A stretch of DNA of 64,000 bases. It comes from Bacteroidales bacterium. Its GTDB lineage: Bacteria; Bacteroidota; Bacteroidia; Bacteroidales; JAIOZK01. Shown in pieces: positions 27,333-35,808 of the stretch (positions within the stretch are counted from its first letter, which is position 1; each line of letters starts with the position of its first letter). The stretch is from contig JAIPBS010000002.1 of assembly GCA_021738625.1 (NCBI GenBank), forward strand, positions 62,001 through 126,000, given 5' to 3'. The notes below the pieces were generated by a model. The model searched no databases. It was not told the DNA's origin and worked only from the letters and a program-made list of their open reading frames with translations. The position numbers and the translations under genes were made by a program.

Positions 27333-28535
27333 ATGAAGATATTGGTATTAAACTGCGGAAGTTCATCCATCAAGTATCAGCTTTTCAATATTGAAGATGA
27401 AGAGATCCTTGCAAAAGGCATCGTGCAGAAAATCGGGATGAACGGCTCGTTTCTTGAAAACAAAAGGAGTGATGGAGATAAAGTGAAACTTGAAGGAGAG
27501 ATCCTGGACCATGAAAGCGGAATAGGCTATATACTCGGTGTGCTCACCAGCGAGCAGCACGGCAGCCTGAAATCCCTGGATGAGATCGACGCCGTGGGGC
27601 ATCGGGTGGTACACGGAGGCGAGGAATTCAACTCCAGCGTATTGATCACCAATGAAGTGGTGAAAAAGATGGAGGAGTGCATCGACCTGGCGCCCCTGCA
27701 CAACCCACCCAACCTGAAAGGGATATATTCCATGCAGGAGCTGCTGCCCAGCGTGCCCCAGGTGGGCGTGTTCGACACGGCTTTCCACCAGAGCATGCCC
27801 GCCTGGTCGTATATGTATGCCATTCCTTATTCATTGTATGAAAAATACGGCCTGAGAAGATACGGCTTCCACGGCACATCCCATCGCTATGTTTCCAAAC
27901 GGGCCTGCGAATTCCTCAAGCTGAACTATGAAAATCAAAAGATCATCACCTGTCACTTGGGGAACGGATCATCCATTGCCGCCATCAAAAACGGCAAATC
28001 TCTCGACACCAGCATGGGCCTGACCCCGGTAGAAGGCTTGATGATGGGCACCCGCACTGGCGATCTCGACCTGGGCGTGTTGCTGTACATCATGGACAAG
28101 GAAGAAATCGGCACCCAGGCAGCCAATACCCTCATCAACAAGCATAGCGGCGTGCTGGGCATCTCAGGGGTTTCTTCAGATATGCGCGATGTGGAAGACT
28201 CCGCCGCCGACGGCAACGAACGCGCCCGGCTGGCCCTGGATATGTTCCACTACCGGATCAGGAAATACATCGGCGCCTATGTCGCTTCCATGGGCGGCGT
28301 TGACGTGATCGTTTTCACCGGCGGAATAGGAGAGAACGGCCCAGAAAGCCGGGAGGAGATCTGCAAGGATTTTGAATACCTCGGTCTTCGGTTCGATCAT
28401 GAGAAAAACAAAGGCCTGCGCAGCAAAGAAGCCGACCTGAGCCAAACCGATTCCAACGTAAAAGTCGTCGTCATCCCTACCGATGAGGAACTGGTGATCG
28501 CCAGGGATACCTTTGAGATTGTGAAGGGGAGTTAG
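27333..28535 (+). CDS. ackA: Acetate kinase
   Basis: Transfers phosphate between acetyl phosphate and ADP, making ATP in fermentation. 400 residues with the full set of signatures: 'LVLNCGSSSIKYQLF' (Asn and Ser of the phosphate loop), 'GHRVVHGGEEF' (Arg), 'VFDTAFHQSMP' (catalytic Asp), 'HLGNGSSIAAIKNGKSLDTS', 'GLMMGTRTGDLD' (Arg) and 'IPTDEELVIARDT' (Glu, metal). The usual partner, phosphate acetyltransferase, is not adjacent; a 3-hydroxyacyl-CoA dehydrogenase is. The gene-free repeat island follows directly. Confidence 0.97.
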   Translation: MKILVLNCGSSSIKYQLFNIEDEEILAKGIVQKIGMNGSFLENKRSDGDKVKLEGEILDHESGIGYILGVLTSEQHGSLKSLDEIDAVGHRVVHGGEEFNSSVLITNEVVKKMEECIDLAPLHNPPNLKGIYSMQELLPSVPQVGVFDTAFHQSMPAWSYMYAIPYSLYEKYGLRRYGFHGTSHRYVSKRACEFLKLNYENQKIITCHLGNGSSIAAIKNGKSLDTSMGLTPVEGLMMGTRTGDLDLGVLLYIMDKEEIGTQAANTLINKHSGVLGISGVSSDMRDVEDSAADGNERARLALDMFHYRIRKYIGAYVASMGGVDVIVFTGGIGENGPESREEICKDFEYLGLRFDHEKNKGLRSKEADLSQTDSNVKVVVIPTDEELVIARDTFEIVKGS

Positions 28536-29052
28536 TTGGTTGTTGGCGTTGCAAAATTGCAGCGATACTGCAAATGCATTTAGCTTGGAGCGCGTTGTTT
28601 CGGGAAATTGGAATCCCGATAAACCGGGATGAAATTTGGAGCGTCACTGCATACAGGGACCCCGCTGACGCGGATTTGCAATCGGTGCCTCTTGCTTCTT
28701 TGCGGTAATCTTCGAATTAAATAAACCAACACTTCCGGTGTTGTCGTATTCATCCCGTCTTTCTTTTTACTACATTAAACGAAGCGCTCCGCGCTTATCT
28801 CGCTCGCAAGTGAACCGCTCCAATTGATAGGCCGGTTGATCGAGGAAATTGCAGTGGGCGATCGGGCCACTGGCCAAATCGGTGATCATTTTAGAGTAGG
28901 CACGGATTACAAATCCGCGCCAGCAAGCGGAAATTGCAGTGGGCGATCGGGTCAATCAACCATCCAATAAAAAGCCAGGGGATTCCTCTCTCCGGGCTTT
29001 CGCTTCGCTCAAGCCCTGCGATTGGAATGACATGCGAATAAGGATAAAAAAA

Positions 29053-29093
29053 GGGGGGGGGAAGCGGGCTTTGCCCGCTTCCCGCCCCCTTTT
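29053..29093. terminator. Strong GC-rich stem-loop with T-rich edge
   Basis: A G-run plus GGAAGCGGGC pairs with GCCCGCTTCC plus a C-rich run around a TTT loop, followed on the plus strand by TTTT. It could terminate read-through from ackA, though it lies 500 bases downstream. Confidence 0.4.
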
Positions 29094-29356
29094 CTATAAA
29101 AAAGCCCTGTCATCCCGACGAACAATTTTTTACGATAGTAAAAAATGTGAGGAGGGATCCCCTGGCGTTTTCCACCTGGATATTCGAAATTGGATATTGG
29201 AAATTGGACATTTGTCATTCCAATATCGAATGTCCAATGATCAAATCGGTAATCGGTATTCGGTAATCAGTAATCGGTTCACTGGGCTGCAGATGTGCAA
29301 TAATTTTAGAGTAGGCACGGATTACAAATCCGCGCCAGCAAGCGCAAAGCTACAAT

Positions 29357-29413
29357 GAATTAGCATCAATTACCATCAATTACCATGAATTACCATGAAT
29401 TACCATGAATTAC
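29357..29413. repeat. 10-bp tandem repeat
   Basis: About 5.7 copies of a 10-base unit (GAATTACCAT, with CAATTACCAT and GAATTAGCAT variants), head to tail just upstream of the end of the convergent yebC gene. There are no spacers, so it is not a CRISPR. Confidence 0.85.
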
Positions 29414-29466
29414 AGCTAACTCCATCCTATAACCAAACAATCATACACCCATACATCCATGCAATC

Positions 29467-30213
29467 CTACTCCATCTCCGCCATCACTTCATCGGTGACT
29501 TCCAGGTTGTGGTAAACGTTTTGCACATCGTCGTCGTCTTCAAAAGTTTCGATCACTTTCAGGATCTTCTTGGCTGATTCCTTGTCGAGGCTTACACGTT
29601 CGTGGGGGATGCGTTCCAGCTTCTGGCTTTCTGCCTCGATGTTCATTTCTTCAAGTTTTTTTTGCATATTGCCGAAATCTTCCATGCTGGTGGCCACGGT
29701 GATGAACCCTTCTTCTTCCTCAATGTCTTCGGCGCCGGCGTCGATCATTTCCAGCTCAAATTCTTCCTTGTCGGTGACATTATCTGCCGGGATCAGGAAA
29801 ATGCCTTTCCTGTCGAACAGGAAACTGAGCGAACCGTTTTTTCCGAGGCTTCCGTCGTATTTGTTAAAAATGCTGCGGATATTGCTCACTGTGCGCTGGG
29901 TGTTGTCGGTGGTACATTCCACGTATACCGCTATGCCGTGCGACAGGTAGCCTTCGTAGGTCACTTCTTCGAAATTAGAGCTGTCTTTGTCTTTTCCCTT
30001 GTTGATGGCCCGTTCGATATTGTCTTTGGGCATGCTGACGCCCTTGGCATTGGCGATGGCCAGGCGCAGCTTGGGATTGGCGTCGGGATCGGGGCCGCTT
30101 TCCTTAACCGATACCGTAATTTCCTTGATGATCTTGGAGAACATTTTGGAGCGCTTTGCGTCTTTGGCTCCTTTTTTATGCTTGATGGTTGACCATTTAT
30201 TGTGACCTGACAT
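29467..30213 (-). CDS. YebC/PmpR family regulator/translation factor
   Basis: 248 residues, the usual length. N-terminal 'SGHNKWSTIKHKKGAKDAKR' followed by 'SKMFSKIIKEI' is the YebC signature. 'RLAIANAKGVSMPKDNIERA' and 'YEGYLSHGIAVYVECTTDN' mark the three-domain fold. Long annotated as a DNA-binding regulator; members have more recently been linked to relief of ribosome stalling at proline runs. It appears monocistronic. Confidence 0.93.
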   Translation of the reverse strand: MSGHNKWSTIKHKKGAKDAKRSKMFSKIIKEITVSVKESGPDPDANPKLRLAIANAKGVSMPKDNIERAINKGKDKDSSNFEEVTYEGYLSHGIAVYVECTTDNTQRTVSNIRSIFNKYDGSLGKNGSLSFLFDRKGIFLIPADNVTDKEEFELEMIDAGAEDIEEEEGFITVATSMEDFGNMQKKLEEMNIEAESQKLERIPHERVSLDKESAKKILKVIETFEDDDDVQNVYHNLEVTDEVMAEME

Positions 30214-30287
30214 AGATAAATATTTTATAATCGATTCGCTTTCAAAACGGAAGGCAAAGCTAATAAAAATTCGTATAGCTGTAAAGC

Positions 30288-30318
30288 AAAAAAGCTCTCC
30301 CCGAAGGAAAGAGCTTTT
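30288..30318 (-). terminator. Rho-independent terminator of the GIN-domain gene
   Basis: AAAAGCTCT / AGAGCTTTT 9-bp stem with an 11-base loop and a run of T on the minus strand, 26 bases after the stop at 30344. Confidence 0.85.
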
Positions 30319-30343
30319 ATAAAATTGTCAATATATGGATTGA

Positions 30344-31909
30344 CTACCAGCCTGCCAAAGTCAGACCCACTGTGAAAGGATACAGTTCGGGCCCTTTGTT
30401 TTCGCGGAAAAGAGTTGTGAGCGAATAGGTCCCGAACAAATTGATCCAGTCCCAGCCGATCCTTATTGTTGCATCCACCCTGAAAGGATTCAGATGGAAA
30501 TCGTCCCATTCCTTCACTTTGCTGTTATTTGGCGATTCGGCGTAGAGCACGGGTTCACGGCTCACCGGATCCAACAGTTCGTAATTTTTGTTTTGTTCTT
30601 CAAAATATCTTTTTGTATGTGAGGTGACGCGCAGTCCGAAAACCGCACCGGCCGTCAGGTGAAAGCTGTTGCTATTGGAATGGCGGTTGGTTTGAAACTC
30701 CAGAAGCACGGGCACCTGCAGGTAGTTGGCAACCAGTTTGCTTTTTCTCATGGATATACCGCTTGAATAAAAACCTGCAATCCGGCTGCTGTCGGGGGTG
30801 ATCATCACGTTATTATCGAAACGGTAATTGTTGAATTCATAACCCATACCTGTCAGGATTCCCCATTTCTGGTTTTTAGAGAGGCTGGCGTTCAGCTCGA
30901 AGAAATTGATGCCCACCTTGATGGATTTGGCCAAGTTCAGGTCCAGATAATCGTATTGTTCGCCGAAATCCATATCGTTATCCGGCGTCAGGTAGCCGGT
31001 AACACCCAGGTCGACTCCGGCCCAGTGACCGTTAAATTTCGTCTTATGTTTTCTATTATAGGTTACGTTTCCCCAATCATCCACGATGATCTTATGGTTC
31101 CCGACCTGAACTTCGGTGTTTTCGTTGTCGGTCATCACCTCCACGCCCATAGTTTTCACCTGCACGCGTTCACCCTCTTCATCAATCCAGATGATTTCCT
31201 GGTCTTCCTCCACAATAACGTCCACTTTATTTTCGGCCTCACTTTTAACTGAGCTTATGTCGGCAGCCCCTGATGAGTTTGCATTGAGTTTGATATTGGC
31301 ATTTACTTTGGCGTTGCTGACGCCGCTTGCATCCACTGTAACATAATCTGCTTCCAGGTTTCGGGCGTCTGCTTTGGAGGCTCCACTGGTTTGCAGGTAA
31401 AAATGCTGCGCACTTCCTGAAAGTTTCATTTCGGAAGCGCCGCTGGTTTTGGCTTTTAATTCCTCAACCACAATTTCAAGTGAAAGTTCGGAGGCGCCGC
31501 TTTGATTGATCGACAATTCATCCAGTATCAACCTGTCTTTGCTTTCGATCTCCGCCGCTCCTGAAATGTCGATGCTTTCCAGTTGTGTGCAGGTAAGGTA
31601 CAGGTTTAGCTCCGTATAATTCCTGATGTTTTTTGACCAGATTTTGAGCAGGTCGCCCAGCATTTCAACCTTGACGTTGTCAAACAGGTTTTCATCTGTT
31701 TCCAGGAAAAGCGAAGGCTCGTCTCCCTGCATCAAATAAAGGTTGATGATCCCGTTCACATCGATCTTTTCAAAATTATCGATTTGGATTTCCGTCTTAA
31801 TCACATTTCCGTCTCCTTTTTCACCAAACTGTGCATAACTCAGATTGCTCCAAACAAGTGTAAACAAAGCTATCAGAGCTGCAATTGAATATTTAAGAAT
31901 TGTTTTCAT
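30344..31909 (-). CDS. Head GIN (DUF2807) domain protein fused to an outer-membrane beta-barrel
   Basis: 521-residue exported protein. The signal peptide is 'MKTILKYSIAALIALFTLVW'. Residues about 35-230 are a right-handed beta-helix GIN domain with repeated 'SGAS' turns ('INQSGASELSLEI', 'KTSGASEMKLSGSA', 'QTSGASKADARNL'). Residues 290-521 look like an eight-stranded outer-membrane barrel ending in an aromatic strand ('FTVGLTLAGW'). The fusion places a head domain on a porin-like anchor. It is 131 bases downstream of an anti-sigma-like gene and an ECF sigma factor on the same strand, so it may be a target or effector of that system. Ligand unknown. Confidence 0.75.
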   Translation of the reverse strand: MKTILKYSIAALIALFTLVWSNLSYAQFGEKGDGNVIKTEIQIDNFEKIDVNGIINLYLMQGDEPSLFLETDENLFDNVKVEMLGDLLKIWSKNIRNYTELNLYLTCTQLESIDISGAAEIESKDRLILDELSINQSGASELSLEIVVEELKAKTSGASEMKLSGSAQHFYLQTSGASKADARNLEADYVTVDASGVSNAKVNANIKLNANSSGAADISSVKSEAENKVDVIVEEDQEIIWIDEEGERVQVKTMGVEVMTDNENTEVQVGNHKIIVDDWGNVTYNRKHKTKFNGHWAGVDLGVTGYLTPDNDMDFGEQYDYLDLNLAKSIKVGINFFELNASLSKNQKWGILTGMGYEFNNYRFDNNVMITPDSSRIAGFYSSGISMRKSKLVANYLQVPVLLEFQTNRHSNSNSFHLTAGAVFGLRVTSHTKRYFEEQNKNYELLDPVSREPVLYAESPNNSKVKEWDDFHLNPFRVDATIRIGWDWINLFGTYSLTTLFRENKGPELYPFTVGLTLAGW

Positions 31910-32040
31910 GACTAAAAAGTTTTTGTTGATTTTGTTGGTGTGACGGATGGGGGCGGAGGATTGTTACAGATGCATACGAAATAATTTTTAACTTTAAAGT
32001 TTGCCGCAAAACCACTAAAACACAAATGAAAACACAAAGG

Positions 32041-33120
32041 TTATTCCTTCACCTTCTTCATGTATTGAACGCTGTTGCTGATCAGAGCATAGCTTACGAC
32101 CTTACCGTTTTTATCGGTGATCTTTTTAAACAACACATCTTTATCCATAAGGAAATTGTAGCTTCTTACGCCCGCTTCGGCAACTTCCCAAAGGTTTATC
32201 CGCGGGCTGTTTATTTCAGGGATTTCGGATTCAAATATGGATTTGATCTTGCCGAAAGCATCCGTGAGCAATCTGCCGGCCCAGGTTTTATCTTTTTCAT
32301 AATTGCGGGTGTAGAGCAGGTTTTCGTTTGCGGATGGGTTCAGTCGGGGATCCCTGAATTGCAGTTCGATCAGGATGTTTTCATCTCCGATGATGTCGAG
32401 GGGATCGAAAACGCCGTCACTATGGCGCATATCAAGTGCAGCGATGCTTAAATCTTCCCTTGGGGTGTATAATTCCGAAGGCGGCTGTACAATGGCCGTT
32501 CTTTCAAATAAACTCTTTGTGCGAACTAAATCCTGATTGGTTTCAATTGCTGTGGTCTGTTTGCTTATACCCATTTTTTTCAGGGTTGCTACCTGCCGGC
32601 GCATTTGGATCGGTTCCTCTCCAGTGAAAAAGAAAAGCCATCCCAGCAACAGTATAACCGATGCCGCCACAGCATAGGCGACGCGTTTATAAATGGCAAA
32701 AGGATGTTTTTTTAGTTTTTCTTTGGATGGATATTCAATATTCGCATTGGACTGAAAAAAGGTTTTTGAAAAGAGCGTAAAGGATTTTTCGAGTTCGGGA
32801 TTTTGCCGGATGAAATTCAATGTGTGTTCCTGTTGCTCCGGATTGAGGTCTTTTTCATGAAAGGCAACGAAGAAGTTCTCGTAGTTGTTTTCATTGACAG
32901 GCCCGGACGAAACGATCTCTTTTCTTTTCAGGCTTTCTTTTTTGCCGAATTTTAGAATGGGTTCTGCCGGAAGCTGCACCTGCTCAAATTCCCGAAATTC
33001 CGCTTTCAGATCGGGATGCTGCTCCAAAAAGGCAAAAAGCTCCCTGCCTTCTGCTTCGCTCAAGTTCCCGTCGAAGTAGTCGATAAAGTAGATTTCGTAG
33101 TTATTTGTTGTGATCTTCAT
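32041..33120 (-). CDS. Single-pass membrane protein, putative anti-sigma factor
   Basis: 359 residues. The N-terminal cytosolic part (residues 1-165) has two similar segments, 'YEIYFIDYFDGNLSEAE' and 'YENFFVAFHEKDLNPEQ', each followed by a 'FxRxNPEL/EQHPDL' helix, suggesting an internally duplicated sigma-binding module. One TM helix follows ('AVAASVILLLGWLFFF', about 172-187), then a periplasmic region. There is no zinc-binding anti-sigma motif. The gene follows the ECF sigma gene by 14 bases, which is the main argument for an anti-sigma role. Confidence 0.65.
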   Translation of the reverse strand: MKITTNNYEIYFIDYFDGNLSEAEGRELFAFLEQHPDLKAEFREFEQVQLPAEPILKFGKKESLKRKEIVSSGPVNENNYENFFVAFHEKDLNPEQQEHTLNFIRQNPELEKSFTLFSKTFFQSNANIEYPSKEKLKKHPFAIYKRVAYAVAASVILLLGWLFFFTGEEPIQMRRQVATLKKMGISKQTTAIETNQDLVRTKSLFERTAIVQPPSELYTPREDLSIAALDMRHSDGVFDPLDIIGDENILIELQFRDPRLNPSANENLLYTRNYEKDKTWAGRLLTDAFGKIKSIFESEIPEINSPRINLWEVAEAGVRSYNFLMDKDVLFKKITDKNGKVVSYALISNSVQYMKKVKE

Positions 33121-33134
33121 TGCTTTTCCTTCAT

Positions 33135-33620
33135 TCAGATTACTTTGTCGAGGCTCACAATATAATCTTTCAAAAACTTTCTTGCCCTGTAGATATAGAC
33201 CTTCACCTGCGATTCGTTCAGCCTGGTGATCTCGCCCACCTCTTTGTAAGAATATCCTTCATAATCCCTCAGCATGATCACCGACCGCTGCACCTCGGGC
33301 AATTTTGCCAGGGCTTCTTCCAGCACCTCGCTCAGGTCGCTGTAGCGGTTTTCATTCGTGAGTATGTCTTGGGGCGCTTCTTCAAAGTCCGTGTTTCTTT
33401 TGTCTTTCCGGATGTAATCAATCATGGTGTGGTAGGCCGCTGTGAAAAGATAGGATTTGGCTTTTTCATGGGATACTTCCCTGTGCCTGTCCCACATCTT
33501 TACAAATGTATCCTGCACAATGTCTTCGGCCTTATCCTGCCGCCTAATATTCTTCAGGATAAAACGATACACTCCGTCTGCATGTTCATCCACACATTTA
33601 TTATACTCGCTGGTCGTCAT
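33135..33620 (-). CDS. ECF-type RNA polymerase sigma factor
   Basis: 161-residue extracytoplasmic-function sigma factor. Region 2 is 'FILKNIRRQDKAEDIVQDTF' followed by 'VKMWDRHREV' and 'KSYLFTAAYHTMIDYIRKDK'. Region 4 is 'LAKLPEVQRSVIMLRDYEGY' followed by 'SYKEVGEITRLNESQVKVYI'. It is first in a run with a membrane anti-sigma-like protein and a GIN-barrel protein. The stimulus is unknown. Confidence 0.92.
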   Translation of the reverse strand: MTTSEYNKCVDEHADGVYRFILKNIRRQDKAEDIVQDTFVKMWDRHREVSHEKAKSYLFTAAYHTMIDYIRKDKRNTDFEEAPQDILTNENRYSDLSEVLEEALAKLPEVQRSVIMLRDYEGYSYKEVGEITRLNESQVKVYIYRARKFLKDYIVSLDKVI

Positions 33621-33894
33621 CCGAAAAAACGATATTTTGTTTTCGTTTGTTTCTGTGACGATAAAGTTAGGATTTTTGTTACAGTGATAAAAAGATTCTT
33701 CACCGAAAACTTGTGCGCGGAACCAAACTGAAATCTATTTCTGTTGCATAAACTCCACAATTTGTTGCCCCGTTATCAATTATTGCTTTTTTAATAATAA
33801 GAAAATCCCATGATTATAAGCTGATAAAAACATATATTCTTCCAATAGGTTTGGTTTTTGCTCGACAGCATTTTAAATCAAACAAAAAACGCTT

Positions 33895-35247
33895 ATGAGA
33901 GTATTACTTATCGGACGCTGGGGAAAGACGCACGCCCTGGCCAAAGCACTTGCCAGAAGCCGTGATATCGAACTATATGCCATTATGGATAAAAAGAACA
34001 ATGGCATAGCCGATCTGGCCCAACATTATGAACTTGGTGATATTAAAGACATTAATGTGATCGAGGAATTTGCCGGGAAACACCGGATTGAATTGATCGT
34101 TGTGGTTCCGGCTGCATCCCTCGAAAAAGACATCACCACCTATTTTAACAAGAAAGGCATCCCGGCTGTCGGGCCTTCGCAGTTTTGTACAAAGCTGGAG
34201 GGTGACAAGGGTTTCCTGAGAAACCTGATGAGGGAAAACGACATCTACGCCTATCCTGAGTTCAAAGTATTTTTCAATCCTGAAAAGGCCAGCCAATACA
34301 TAAAGGAATTTCCTGGGAAGGTTGTGGTGAAGCCTGCAGGAATTACCGAAGGCGATGGTGTTCAGGTTGAAGGAATCCAGCTGAAAGACAAGGCTGAGGC
34401 AGTTGCTTATGTGCAAGATATATTCGACAATGCCATTGGCGGACTGCCCAGTGTGATCATCGAGGATAGGCTGATCGGGGAGGAATATACCATTCAGTTT
34501 TTCTGTGACGGAAAAACCGCAGTCCCCATGCCGGCCACCAGGGATTATAAACTGTTGAACGAAGGTGAATCCGGTTTGAATACACCTGGCATGGGTTCCT
34601 ATTCCGGCCCCGTAAACATGCTTCCATTTCTTGATCAAAAGAGTTTTGATGAAAGTCAGAAGATCATCGATGATATCCTATATGCCATGATTGAAAAATT
34701 CAATGAGCCATTCAAAGGATTTCTTTCGGGCCAGTTTATTCTGACGGAAGACGGTGTTAAGCTGATCGAGATCAACGTTAGGCCAGGCGATTCGGAGATC
34801 CTGAACATCACACCCATTTTGAAAACAGATTTTCTTGCTATTTGCAAGGCCATACATGCCGGCACGCTGGATGAGTTGGACATTGAATATGAAAAAATGG
34901 CAACCGTTTGCAAGTATAAGGTACCGAGGGGTTTCCCTCTGCCAAAAGAAAATGTGAAGATCACCTTGGACCGGAAAAAAATTGATCATTCTGATATTCA
35001 TCTGTTTCAGTCATGTTTTGAAGTTGGAAAAGATCTTTACGAGCCTAGCCCTCGCTTGTTTGCAATCACAGGGGTTGGAGAAACCCTTGAAGAGGCAAAC
35101 GCACAATGCGAAGCCGGATTGTCGGGGATACATGGAGAAGGTATTTTTCACAGAAGAGATATCGGAACCGCTAAACTGACCGAAGGCTATAAAAAGTATG
35201 GCCGCTTCAGAGGGGAAGAAGAGACTACCGCAGCCGGTATTGCTTAA
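33895..35247 (+). CDS. Divergent PurD-like ATP-grasp ligase (archaeal-type layout)
   Basis: 450 residues with the fold of phosphoribosylamine-glycine ligase: N-domain 'MRVLLIGRWGKTHALAKALA', 'AVGPSQFCTKLEGDKGFLRN' (91-110), ATP-grasp 'KVVVKPAGITEGDGVQVEG' and a C-domain 'RRDIGTAKLTEGYKKYGRF'. Key signatures deviate: the usual NTGGMG is NTPGMG (229-234), and the metal-site RFGDPE is RPGDSE (296-301). The C-terminal half ('KMATVCKYKVPRGFPLP') looks more like archaeal than bacterial PurD. The gene precedes an EctA-like acetyltransferase by 20 bases. It may be a true but divergent PurD or a recruited amine ligase; the rest of the purine pathway is not nearby (purA at 48253 is separate). Confidence 0.7.
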   Translation: MRVLLIGRWGKTHALAKALARSRDIELYAIMDKKNNGIADLAQHYELGDIKDINVIEEFAGKHRIELIVVVPAASLEKDITTYFNKKGIPAVGPSQFCTKLEGDKGFLRNLMRENDIYAYPEFKVFFNPEKASQYIKEFPGKVVVKPAGITEGDGVQVEGIQLKDKAEAVAYVQDIFDNAIGGLPSVIIEDRLIGEEYTIQFFCDGKTAVPMPATRDYKLLNEGESGLNTPGMGSYSGPVNMLPFLDQKSFDESQKIIDDILYAMIEKFNEPFKGFLSGQFILTEDGVKLIEINVRPGDSEILNITPILKTDFLAICKAIHAGTLDELDIEYEKMATVCKYKVPRGFPLPKENVKITLDRKKIDHSDIHLFQSCFEVGKDLYEPSPRLFAITGVGETLEEANAQCEAGLSGIHGEGIFHRRDIGTAKLTEGYKKYGRFRGEEETTAAGIA

Positions 35248-35267
35248 AACCGATAAATCATTGAAGC

Positions 35268-35750
35268 ATGAAATTAACCAAAGCAACCCTTAAAGATGTT
35301 TTTGAAGTGCAGGAATTTGTCGGACAGCAGGATGGCCTGGTGCAGCACCCGGTCCATTTTTACAACATTATGATCAGATATTTCAGAAACACCTTCTTTA
35401 TTATGAGAGATGAAAACAGGATCATTGGGTTTGTCTGGGGGTTTGTTTCCCAGGCCGAACCCGATGTCTTGTTTTTATGGCAGATCGGCGTGGCTGAAAG
35501 TCATCGCGGTAGCGGTATTTCCCATCAGATGATGGAAGTGTTTATAGAGGCAGCCCGCGAAAACAACTGCCGGAAAGTACATGCCACGGTAGAAACGGAA
35601 AATATTGCCTCCTGCAAATTATTTGAAAAGATGCGTTTCAGGAACATCAGTTCGGGGAATACCCTGGTTGAAAACGGACGAAAAGCCATAATGAATTATT
35701 ACGGAAGCGGCACCAACCAGGTATTGTATGAATATGTTGTTTCCAATTGA
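35268..35750 (+). CDS. GNAT acetyltransferase resembling diaminobutyrate acetyltransferase (EctA-like)
   Basis: 160 residues. The acetyl-CoA motif A is 'LWQIGVAESHRGSGISHQMM' (R-G-S-G at 80-83). The spacing, with 'IIGFVWGFVSQAEPDVLFL' before it, 'VETENIASCKLFEKMRF' after it and 'NQVLYEYVV' at the end, resembles EctA, which acetylates L-2,4-diaminobutyrate. No ectB or ectC is nearby, so ectoine synthesis is not implied. It lies 20 bases after the PurD-like gene, suggesting joint action on an amino compound. The substrate is inferred weakly. Confidence 0.65.
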   Translation: MKLTKATLKDVFEVQEFVGQQDGLVQHPVHFYNIMIRYFRNTFFIMRDENRIIGFVWGFVSQAEPDVLFLWQIGVAESHRGSGISHQMMEVFIEAARENNCRKVHATVETENIASCKLFEKMRFRNISSGNTLVENGRKAIMNYYGSGTNQVLYEYVVSN

Positions 35751-35808
35751 AAGCAGGCCTAATTAAGCAAGAAATATATTTTATATTAACATAAATATAT
35801 GATGCGTT

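Larger units (their letters stand above)
28536..29466. repeat. Gene-free repeat island downstream of ackA
   Basis: About 930 bases with no credible gene. Contents: a 42-base direct repeat at 28888-28929 and 29303-29344 containing the imperfect palindrome GGCACGGATTACAAATCCGC; an inverted, diverged third copy of its core at 28664-28689; a 23-base direct repeat at 28844-28866 and 28929-28951; a GC-rich hairpin at 29053-29093; AT-rich quasi-repeats around 29175-29280; and a 10-base tandem repeat at 29357-29413. The palindromic units resemble REP-type elements. No protein-like frame was found. Confidence 0.7.

Noticed and set aside
28939-29358. 139-codon open frame in the repeat island
   Set aside because: It runs through the palindromic repeats and the GC-rich hairpin, and its product looks like translated repeats.
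29357-29413. Possible CRISPR-like short repeat
   Set aside because: 10-base head-to-tail repeat without spacers.
33973-34638. 221-codon minus-strand open frame opposite the PurD-like gene
   Set aside because: Antisense shadow of a well-conserved ATP-grasp frame with no recognisable protein features.
35268-35750. Ectoine biosynthesis locus
   Set aside because: Only an EctA-like gene is present; ectB, ectC and ectD are absent and the neighbour is a PurD-like ligase.
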